From Pycnopodia helianthoides (Eukaryota; Echinodermata; Asteroidea; Forcipulatida; Asteriidae): a stretch of 64,000 bases of DNA. Shown here piece after piece: positions 55,641 through 64,000 of this stretch (positions are counted from its first letter, which is position 1; each line of letters starts with the position of its first letter). The translations under genes and the position numbers were made by a program. The stretch is from positions 24,547,726-24,611,725 of the forward strand of contig CM063245.1 in the NCBI GenBank assembly GCA_032158295.1, written 5' to 3'. The notes under the pieces were generated by a model. The model saw only the letters and a program-made list of their open reading frames with translations, ran no database searches and was not told the origin of the DNA.

Positions 55641-58600
55641 GTAGCGAAAGATGGCTTTTTTCAGCTTACTGTCAATAATCAGTGTCATTACTGTCAGGAT
55701 TTAGTAAACTCTCATCAGAAACCTCAGACTACAACGTTGATCAAGTTAACTCATTAGTCTCTTTCCCTACCTTTCACCTCTGGTCCCTACCTGGGCCCAA
55801 TTTCATAGAGCTGCTTAAGCAAAGCAGAAAATATTGCTTAAAATTCTTTTGCTAAGCAAAACTAAGCAGGATACCAGTTGTTACATGTAAATGGCATTTT
55901 AGCTGGTAACCTTATTCTGGTAAGCATAATTTTGTAGTGCGTAGCATTTTCCCTCCTACATCTAAAACTGAACATTAGTTCTCGTTTCTATTCCCCATCC
56001 GTTTATTGGCACTTGTGCTGTTGGATGTGTAATGAAAAAAATAATATGATATATATGATATTGATTAAAGAGGTACTTGGTCTGTGTTTTGAAGCTGTGT
56101 TGGTGCGTCATGTTTGTGTTTACGTAAACTTAATTAATCTTATGTAAATGTTTTGAAGCTTTGTGGGATTGTGGGTGCACCATGTTTGTGTACAAGTAAA
56201 AGTTTGAAACTTGGTCTGGTTGTTGTATTATAATGTAGCTATTTCTATATTGGTGCTGTCATTCTTTCTTGTATATAGACTCTGTAAAATTGAATGCACA
56301 ATCAGTGAATAGTATTTTTGCACAAATATATGCAAACGCATCATCAATGTATTGGTTCAAAATATTATTCCTCAGTGTGATTTGCAATTTGTATATTATT
56401 ATTTTCTTCTGTTTTTGTTGTTATCTTCAGCTGTTTTTCAAAGGAGAAACTCTGCTGACACGAGCCGCCTTTGACAGTCCAGGAATGTGCAAAGTTCTTT
56501 TAGATCGAGGCGCAGACATTAATCTAGGAGAATCTCAGGTAACTTAATGAATTCAAAGACATTATAAATAAGACATCATTTGAGGTAGGTAGGATATGAA
56601 ACATTTTCATGTGAAGTATTGACAAAGTCAAGGAAACAGCAGTTTAACCCCCCCCCCAATTTTTTTTTTAATATTTAGATAAATAAACTAATAAATAAAT
56701 GAATCACTCAACATTTTGTTTACACGTCTGACCATGGCGAGACCAACTATTAAGTATGCAAGTTCAAAACTTGTGAAAGGAGCTGATTAGCTCCCAATGA
56801 TCAATATGGATAGAAATTCAAATTAGAGTCAAAGCCAACTGGGGCTAAACTGTCAGATATGTTCTAAAACTTTAAAGGTTTTTGGATGTTTTTAACGGGA
56901 AGGTATTTATGAATGGGAGTAAAGGAGTGGTGTCGAGTCAGTCTTGAACGTTCGTTAAAAACCTTGCAGGGTACCCTGCCGGCTTTAAACGGCCATTTAA
57001 GACATTACTGCCTGCTCTTTAATTCCCTTATCGTTGTATTGGTAAAACACAAATACTATTCTGTACAACAGTGTTAGGGTTATTAATGGCTTTTCATTGA
57101 GAATTATTCCTCTATCACAGTTCAACTTTGACTTTTTTCATTAATACAGTACAATGCAACACCTTTAATCTGTGCGGCCGAGCATAATACTGAATCCTGT
57201 CGAGTTCTGCTGGAGGCTGGAGCTGATCCCAACATGCCTGATAGTGTAGGTCAAATACGGGTGCTGAACATGGGTGGAAAGTTCCTGTCACACAAGGCAG
57301 TTTTTACTGGCAACTTGGAGACAACTTATACTGCACTGCACTGCAGGCAAAATTGTCTTCCTTTGCAATGAAACTGGTTGCCTTTAAATTGTTTCAGATG
57401 TACAAGAAAGGCTTGAAGGGAATGTAAAAAAAAATCAAAAATAAAAATGTGGTGTACCATTATTAACATCGGGTTGAAAACCAATGATGAAAACAAAAAT
57501 ACTCCGCATGTGTTTTTCAATAAATTTTCTTTACCTTTTTCCAACAACCCTGTTAAACTAGATTGTCAGATACACGATCTGTGAAGAGAGCTTGGGTATG
57601 TTTGTGTTCCTTTTGAGGTGGTGCTGGTTTTTCTTTTTGTCTTTTTACTTTTCGCCAAAGGTCGAAAAAGCTTTTTGTTGTCAGATTTTTCAAATAGAGG
57701 ATAAAACTTAATTTCTTGTCCACCATTAACGTACCAATGGTATGAGTCATGTCTTATATTTGCACAATAGGGGGGTTCCAGACCGCTGCATGCTGCTGCT
57801 CAAGCCAACATGTCTGCTATTCCACTCCTGTTGGCCGCAGGGGCTGATGTCCATGCTAGAGAACTGAGGGACATTGTAAGTATCCTTAAAGTGATCCATA
57901 GAAATAATTGGAAGAGAGTCTAGGTAGATATGCTAAAAACAAATTTTTGTTAGTATTACAAATATCATTATTATTATTATTATTGCAATATCTTTCTGAA
58001 ACTAAGGGTCTTCATCAAAAGTGCCTTGCACTATAATTTGTAGGTCTGGGCCCCATTTCAAAGAGATGCTAGGCACAGAAAATAGCTAATCTCAAAAGAG
58101 CTAAAACCAGAATAAGGTTACCAGCCAAACTACCATGTCGCACCATCTATGACTGGTTTTACTGTCCAATATTTTTGAAAGAAAGAATATGAAATTGATC
58201 TCATTTTTTAGCTTAAAGGCCCTGTACACTATTGGTAAGATCGAAAAACACAATGTTCACAGATTCACACATAACTTACATGATTTAAAGTAAGTAATGG
58301 TAGAAAGGGTTCTTAAAATATTTCTGCCTAAAATGCTATCGTTTCTGAGAAACAAGTAAAACAATAGTAATTATCGCGCGCGATAATTTGAAAAAACAGA
58401 AAATACATAAGATCTCTTTTCACTATTTTCTCGTGACCTCGATGACCAATTGAGCTCAAACTTTCACAGGTTTGTTTGTTCATGCATATGTTTAATCACA
58501 CAAAATGTGGACACTGATTTTGAGCTGTTACCAAAAGTGTACAATACCTTTAAGCAGCTCAATTATAACTGGGTCCAAAAAGTACTTGTAACAAGAAGAT

Positions 58601-61600
58601 GTTGAAGAATGTCAGTTTAGTGTGTGGGCTAGCTGTGGGAGGGAAAAGCCCAACTTGGAAACCCCTTGCACAAGGTAGGCACTGAAAGTCCAATCCAAGT
58701 GCAAAGCTCGCCCAGCCGGGGCGGGACTCAAACTGGGGTCCACTGTACGGGTGAGAAGCTGAGGAGAAACCACTGAACATGCCTTAAATTCATTTACACT
58801 TGGCAAATCAAGTGAGTAAGATATTCAATGTATAGATGTTTTACAACATTTTATTCATGCTAAGAAAAACATACAAAATGTAACACTTCCTACATCCCTA
58901 GAAAGCACAGTATCACTCTTTTTGTAGGCAAAGTAACATTGTGTAAACTATATTCCAAAATACTCCTCAATATTTGCAACTCAATTTTGTTTCTTCTCTC
59001 ATAACATATAGCTCATTCTGAGTTTCTCTCTTTGTGTTTTTTTCTCTCTCAATTCAACACAGGGAGGGAGACAGCCTCTTCATTACGCCGCTCAGACCAA
59101 TCCAGAGGCATGTAAGCTGCTGCTAGATGCAGGTGCTGATGTCAATGCCCCACTTGATGTGAGTTCTGTCTTCAGTTCACATGATAGTTGTGAACAACAG
59201 GGTGATATGTGGTCTGCCCGCAGTGCTGGAAGGTCGTTTTTTATTTTGCGAAGGGCAAATTTATTGAAAAATCTTAAAGTCTAAGGAAATGTTTTGAAGG
59301 GGCACCAAGAGCAGGGGACTGGGGCCAAGACAAAAAGGCCATTTAGGCCAAGACCAGAAGGCAACTGAGGCCAAGACCAGGGGGCTACTGAGGCCAAGAC
59401 CAGGGGGCTACTGAGGCCAAGACCAGGGGGCCTCTGAGGCCAAGACCAGGGGGCCTGCTGAGGCCAAGACCAGGGGGCCTAACTGAGGCCAAGACCAGGG
59501 AGCCACTGAGGCCAAGACCAGGGAGCCACTGAGGCCAAGACCAGGGGAGCCACTGAGGCCAAGACCAGGGGGCCAACTGAGGCCAAGACCGGGGGAGGCC
59601 ACTGAGGCCAAGACCAGGGGGACACTGAGGCCAAAACTGTGGGCCAACTGAGGCCAAGACCAGGGAGCCACTGAGGCCAAGACCTAGGGGGCCACTGAGG
59701 CCAAGACCAGGAGGCCACCTAGACCAAGACCAGGGGGCCAACTGAGGCCAAGACCGGGGGCCAACTGAGGCCAAGACCAGGGGGCCACCGAGACCAAGAC
59801 CAGGGGGCCAACTGAGGCCAAGACCAGGGGGGGGGGGCAACTGACGCCAAGACCAGGGGGCCATGAGGTCACCAAGGCTGTGGCCTCGTAATTCATAGCT
59901 TGATCTGCAATTTAGAGCAATAATGTCCTCTCCAATGAGTAAAATACAATTAAGATTATCCATAAACTCTCATCCAACAGACTTTTGGGAATCAGTTCTT
60001 GTCATCCTCTCTAAAGTCTCTCATGCATCAGCAATGAGTTCAGTTTGGATTTTTTTCTTCTTATTATTTTCTCTGTCGTCTTTACCAGAGCGAAGAGGCA
60101 GAGACGGCCATCCTCGTTGCTGCCTCCATTGCACCAGAATGTTGTCAAGTTCTTATTGATGCTGGTGCTGATGTCAATGTGGCATTCAATGTATGTATTG
60201 TCTTTGGGTCAACCCACTACTTGTTTTTTTATAGTTTTTTTTTACCTTTTTAAGGTGCTGCTCATTATTTAATGTAGTGTGTGGGTTTGTTCTCAGTGTG
60301 TTAATATTTTTGGTTGCAAGTATATTCTGTTTCCAAGACTGCAAAATACATTATTGGCCTCTTAAAGGCACTTGACACTATTGGTAATTACTCAAAATAA
60401 TTGTTAGCATAAAAACTTACTTGGTAACGAGCAATGGAGAGCTGTTGATAGTATAAAACATTGTGAGAAACGGCTCCCTCTGAAGTAACATAGTTTTTGA
60501 GAAAAAAGTAATTTCCCAGTAAAATATTTGAATTGATTTTGAGACCTCAGGCTGAAAGCACACAACTTCGTGTGAGAAGGGTGTTTTTTCTTCCATTATT
60601 ATCTCGCAACTTCGACGACCAATCGAGTTCAAATTTTCACAGGTTAATTGTTATTTTGTGCATATGTAGAGATACACCAAGTGAGAAGACTGGTCTTTGA
60701 CAATTACCAAAGGTGTCCAGTGTCTTTAATTAGGCTTGCAACAATGTCTAGTACGGCTACTGTCTGCCATGCTCGCCATTTTGCAAGTCGATTTGCACTT
60801 ACAAATTATGGTATAAAGTGTGTAATCGCCGGTGCTTAAAATGCCCACTACGCTGTTTAACACACAGGGACATTAACTCCCAAAACGGCACAGCCAAGAT
60901 TATTGGGAGTGTTTATTTTTGTTTGTGATCTTTTCCTTCCAGTCGACTGGCTGTACTCCGTTACACGAGGTCAGCCATCCCGATATTGATGTCAGTGCGG
61001 CCAAGGCTTTACTTAAGGCTGGGGCACGAACAGATGTCAGAGATGAGGTTGGTGGTTTTTGTTAAGAAAAAAATTTAGAACTGGGACTGGTATGAACTTT
61101 TTCAGCCTTAGCTACAGTGTGAAGCTGAGCATATATTTTCTCCAGTGAGGACCAATTCCTGTTGTTTTTACTCAGAGCAGACTTACCGATCCTACTCTCA
61201 GTAACAATCGCCAGTGAATACTAATCTGATTTTCTGTTACGGCAATATGGAATTGGAAAAGCAAAATTAATATTCTTTATCCTATATGCTTTATTCCCGA
61301 TCAATTCAAGTTTTCAGTGAGTCAACCAACCATACAAATCATTCAACTGTACTCGTGTGTAGTGTGGCACAACTGTGCACAGAACTGTGTTTTACGTGGA
61401 TGTGGATGCATTCACCACATAAGGCCGACACAATATGTCTGTCATTCACAACCCTGTTAGAATGACATTGAATGGTCGGACAGTAAGAGGGTTAACCCTT
61501 ACAGTCCCAAAGCCTTCTGAATTGCAGTTTGCCGAAGTAAAGGATTCAGAAGGACTGGGGCTGATAGGCCAATATAACAATTGCTTATCACAGGGTCAGG

Positions 61601-63567
61601 CATTAAAATCTTATCTAAAGTCCAAACAAGGTGTGGAGTGACATAGGAGAAGAGGATATGGGAGGATTGAGGCCCCATGCTAGAAAAATGCCTAGTCTGG
61701 TAAGGGTCAATTTTAAGGTATTACCTCTTTTGACTTGCAGTGAAGAGAAGGATCTATTCTGTAGATTTGCAGTGAACAGAAGGATCTATAATTAAGTAGA
61801 CTGTCAGTGAACAGCAGGATCTATTCTGTAGACTTGCAGTGAACAGAAGGATCTACTCTGTAGACTGTCCAGTGAACAGAAGGATCTATTCTGTAGACTG
61901 TCCGTGAACAGAAGGATCTATTCTGTAGACTGTCCGTGAACAGAAGGATCTACTCTGAAGACTTGCAGTGTACAGAAGGAGCTATTCTGTAGATCTCTAG
62001 AAGTAAAGCCATGCCTTCTTTGATTCCGTCTCTCACCATTGTTGTTACACACACAGACAGGTATAGTACCACTTCACTTTGCGGCTAAGGGCAATGCTGA
62101 GGTGTGTCAAGCATTACTGGATGCTGGAGCCAATGTCAACATTACCACAGAAGGCCCTGAACCGGAACTAGTAAGTCTATCAGACTGTTAGGCAAAGTAA
62201 AATTTAAAAGACATGTTTTTCCTGGGCCCTTTTTTTTTAATGGCCGCCTGACACATACTTCAAAACGATCGGCTGGGCTATGTTTCAAGATGGTTGCCAG
62301 CTTTTTTCTGTTTTTTTTTTTCGGTGTGCTAAAGTCTAAAAATATTAACATTTTTCATCAGAGATTGTTAGTGGGGGACGCTAAACGTTTTTGTTTTTTT
62401 ATCTGTTATAGGGATAATGTATGGACATCATTGGTTGTATGCAAAATAAAATTAGTAATTATTGGTTTTTAGCGCACATATCCAAGTAGCTGGGCAGCCT
62501 ACATGTACAACCCCAAGCTGCTTAAAGTTGCACTACAGGGTTAATCCAACACAATACTGTCCTAGCCCTCTTAGGTTCCCATTTTTACACCTGGATTATG
62601 AGAAGCAATTGTGATTTTGTGCCTTGCTCAAGGACACAAGTGTCATGACTGGGATTCAAACCCACACTCCGATGATTCAACCATCAGAACTTGAGTCCGA
62701 TGCTGTATAGACCGCTCAGCCCAACATACCACAGGCAAACGGTTGCAAGCAATCTCCAAGAAGACAAGGCTTTCACATTTAAATCCTCACGTTGGGGATA
62801 GTTAAAAATCTTACTCTCAAATTCTTAATAAGCACACAATACAGCCAAGACATCAAACAGCCTCTGTGAGTTATAGGGGCTCATGATTATTCATCGGCAA
62901 ACCTGTGGTTCTTCTATTTAAATTTCAGTCAAAAGTATGTGAGTGCCCTCGTAAAACCATGCATTTTTGTTAAAGGATAAGCACTATACATCGAACAAAT
63001 GTAAGCCATATATTGTTGCCCTCCATTAAATAATCCTGCTATTTTTCATAAAATGATGTAGAGAATCTGTGTAAGCCTCTAAAACGTAATAATGGGGAGC
63101 TTCGTTTCCGCACGAGAAATTTGTAATCCACTTTTCAGGATTTTTCATTTTCATTCGATGTTATCCCAGGAAACCAGTCACAAACCCTTGCAGTCCCAAA
63201 TCCTTCTAAGTTCTATATCATGTATACATGTATATCCAATTGCCAGAGTGAAGGATTCAGAGGGTGGGGCCAGCAGGCCCAAACACCAAGTACTTATTAC
63301 AGGGTCAGGCATATACCAATCTTACCCAAGTCCAAACAATTTAGTGTGAAGTGACATATAGGATCGAAGGAGATTTTGGAGGAATTAGGCCACACGTTTT
63401 CCAAACTGCCTTAGTCTGTGCGGGTTAACTGATGATTATGCCTCTCCTATTGGCAGGTGGGATGGACCCCGCTTCGCATCGCAGCTAACGTGGGTAAAGG
63501 GGATGTTGCTTGTGCCAAGATTCTGGTGGATCATGGAGCTGATCTGGACGCAAAACTCAAAGAAGAT
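55485..63567 (+). CDS. Ankyrin-repeat protein, first nine exons, continues past the window
   Basis: Nine exons spliced in phase 0 give 331 residues starting MASAEEIEQKFAALSEEDKL. After about 20 residues the protein is only ankyrin repeats: TPLxxAA turns and LLxAGADVN ends recur once per exon (residues about 53-331). Ankyrin repeats form protein-binding solenoids; no catalytic domain, signal peptide or membrane segment is visible, so the partner and function cannot be named. The start ATG has A at -3 and G at +4. There is no stop before the right edge, so more repeats or a C-terminal domain may follow. The gene is divergent from TBCD. Because all introns are phase 0, a skipped or undetected extra exon would not break the frame, so the exon count is a minimum. 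Confidence 0.9.
56431..56538 (+). CDS. Ankyrin gene exon 2
   Basis: 108 nt: LFFKGETLLTRAAFDSPGMC then KVLLDRGADINLGESQ. One ankyrin repeat with TLLTRAA and LLDRGADIN. Donor CAG|GTAACT. Confidence 0.92.
56884..57030. mobile_element. Hairpin MITE (AAACGGCCATTTAAG family)
   Basis: Related to 7500-7660 and to the LINE-interrupted copy at 23878-24690; begins near TTATGAATGGGAGTAAAGG. Confidence 0.6.
57150..57245 (+). CDS. Ankyrin gene exon 3
   Basis: 96 nt: YNATPLICAAEHNTESCRVL then LEAGADPNMPDS. One complete ankyrin repeat. Donor AGT|GTAGGT. Confidence 0.93.
57771..57875 (+). CDS. Ankyrin gene exon 4
   Basis: 105 nt: GGSRPLHAAAQANMSAIPLL then LAAGADVHARELRDI. One complete ankyrin repeat. Donor ATT|GTAAGT. 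Confidence 0.93.
58213..58755. mobile_element. MITE family C plus B-box repeat, inverted partner of 41026-41580
   Basis: 58213-58553 is the MITE (TTAAAGGCCCTGTACACT...), 58554-58755 the B-box repeat ending GGGGTCCACTGTACGGG. Both parts and their junction match 41026-41580 on the opposite strand. It lies in ankyrin intron 4. Confidence 0.85.
59063..59158 (+). CDS. Ankyrin gene exon 5
   Basis: 96 nt: GGRQPLHYAAQTNPEACKLL then LDAGADVNAPLD. One canonical ankyrin repeat. Donor GAT|GTGAGT. Confidence 0.94.
59320..59875. repeat. ~23-bp minisatellite, about 24 copies
   Basis: Unit close to ACTGAGGCCAAGACCAGGGG with GCC, in ankyrin intron 5 about 160 bases after exon 5. The minus-strand frames rich in LVLASVAPWSWPQ-type repeats are artefacts. 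Confidence 0.95.
60089..60190 (+). CDS. Ankyrin gene exon 6
   Basis: 102 nt: SEEAETAILVAASIAPECCQ then VLIDAGADVNVAFN. The usual TPLH is replaced by TAIL but the rest is canonical. Donor AAT|GTATGT. Confidence 0.92.
60362..60729. mobile_element. TTAA-flanked MITE, family A
   Basis: Ends TTAAAGGCACTTGACACTAT and GGTGTCCAGTGTCTTTAA. It lies in ankyrin intron 6. Confidence 0.85.
60943..61047 (+). CDS. Ankyrin gene exon 7
   Basis: 105 nt: STGCTPLHEVSHPDIDVSAA then KALLKAGARTDVRDE. Ankyrin repeat with a slightly longer inter-helix loop. Donor GAG|GTTGGT. Confidence 0.92.
61493..61714. repeat. Interspersed repeat, copy 1
   Basis: AACCCTTACAGTCCCAAAGC, AGTAAAGGATTCAGAAGG and CACAGGGTCAGGCATTAAAA also occur, diverged, at 63184-63427. 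Both copies are in ankyrin introns. Confidence 0.7.
61735..61998. repeat. ~36-bp tandem repeat, 7-8 copies
   Basis: Unit CAGTGAACAGAAGGATCTA then TTCTGTAGACTTG. Several units contain CTTGCAG or TTTGCAG, resembling 3' splice sites. It lies in ankyrin intron 7, about 60 bases before exon 8. Confidence 0.9.
62057..62170 (+). CDS. Ankyrin gene exon 8
   Basis: 114 nt: TGIVPLHFAAKGNAEVCQAL then LDAGANVNITTEGPEPEL. Canonical repeat with a short extra tail before donor CTA|GTAAGT. Confidence 0.93.
62605..62735 (-). mobile_element. tRNA-derived SINE head, decayed
   Basis: Minus-strand GTGGGTTTGAATCCCAG (B box, one mismatch) and CACTTGTGTCCTTGAGCAAG. The head GGGCTGAGCGG is mutated. Ankyrin intron 8. 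Confidence 0.7.
63184..63427. repeat. Interspersed repeat, copy 2
   Basis: CCTTGCAGTCCCAAATCCTT, GTGAAGGATTCAGAGGGTGG and TTACAGGGTCAGGCATATA match copy 1 at 61493-61714. Confidence 0.7.
63457..63567 (+). CDS. Ankyrin gene exon 9 (last inside the window)
   Basis: 111 nt: VGWTPLRIAANVGKGDVACA then KILVDHGADLDAKLKED. Canonical repeat; donor GAT|GTAAGG. The frame stays open, so further exons are expected to the right. Confidence 0.92.
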
Positions 63568-64000
63568 GTAAGGGTCATTCCGTGTCAATTCAACACGCTT
63601 TTGGACCTGACCGTCACAGATTAAAATGAATTTTGGTGTGCTGATTGGACTCAATGAGAAACCCCCAGAACCGAAATTTTTTGTCGTTCAGTTGATTATT
63701 TTTTGAGATATGGGTTAACGAACTTTTGACTAGTTAGCATGACCTGCTGTTGTGTTTGGACATTCATATCTCCAAAAGTAAAGCACCTACATAGATAAAA
63801 TTTACATCATTTTAAAGCTCTTGAAATGACCCGCAGTCGATAACATAAAATCAAAACTATACCGCATACCACAACAAAGTTACGCAAAAATATGACCTTT
63901 GACCTTGATTTGCGAAAATGCGTATTTTTCAAAATGCGTAATTTTTTTCCGATGTAAGCAACATTTTCAAAAAAAAATTTGGATGGGCACTCATACAGAA
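63568..64000. other. Start of ankyrin intron 9, no gene seen
   Basis: Follows donor GTAAGG. The stretch is AT-rich and looks like an interspersed repeat (GTCATTCCGTGTCAATTCAA), but no second copy is in the window. Confidence 0.5.

Noticed and set aside
59385..59963. 192-residue minus-strand frame rich in WSWPQ and LGLSGP
   Set aside because: Reading of the 23-bp minisatellite in ankyrin intron 5.

Overview
This is a eukaryotic (animal) genomic window made of intron-rich genes buried in transposon-derived DNA. There are no operons, ribosome binding sites or prokaryotic defence genes. Two protein-coding genes can be rebuilt exon by exon from conserved protein segments, GT-AG splice sites and unbroken phase. 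The intronic DNA holds many hairpin MITEs, tRNA-derived SINEs, L2/CR1-like LINE tails and minisatellites. That mix, and several repeats that look familiar from echinoderm genomes, suggests an echinoderm, perhaps a sea star. The species guess is an inference from memory of repeats and is only moderately secure.

Minus strand, 51973 down to 6919: 31 coding exons of tubulin-specific chaperone D (TBCD), the HEAT-repeat cofactor that handles beta-tubulin during alpha/beta heterodimer assembly. The start codon is at 51973. The predicted protein reaches about 1080 residues at exon 31, against about 1190 for human TBCD, so roughly the last 100 residues are not found and probably lie beyond position 1. 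Phase agrees at every junction except exon 17 to 18. There one base is missing from exon 17, close to a 355-nt pure purine tract.

Plus strand, 55485 to the right edge: nine coding exons of an ankyrin-repeat protein, about one ankyrin repeat per exon and every intron in phase 0. It is read to 331 residues and runs off the window. The two genes are divergent, with about 3.5 kb between start codons.

The rest is repeats. 1-6918 has B-box-bearing tandem arrays (71 and 105 bp), a 1.8 kb TIR element with a 9-bp target duplication, and another 71-bp array. TBCD introns carry TTAA-flanked MITEs, hairpin elements, SINEs, an 80-bp array, a 681-bp hAT-like element with an 8-bp duplication, a LINE tail, and in intron 10 a 4.6 kb minisatellite of ~55-bp units. 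The intergenic gap has decayed LINE fragments and a 655-bp inverted-repeat element. Ankyrin introns hold a 23-bp array, a 36-bp array and more MITEs.

I do not see an undescribed multi-gene system here. The most unusual features are the intron 10 minisatellite, in which typical monomers carry a canonical G-quadruplex motif on the TBCD sense strand, the likely one-base lesion in TBCD exon 17, the B-box arrays, and several TTAA MITE families that share an internal core.
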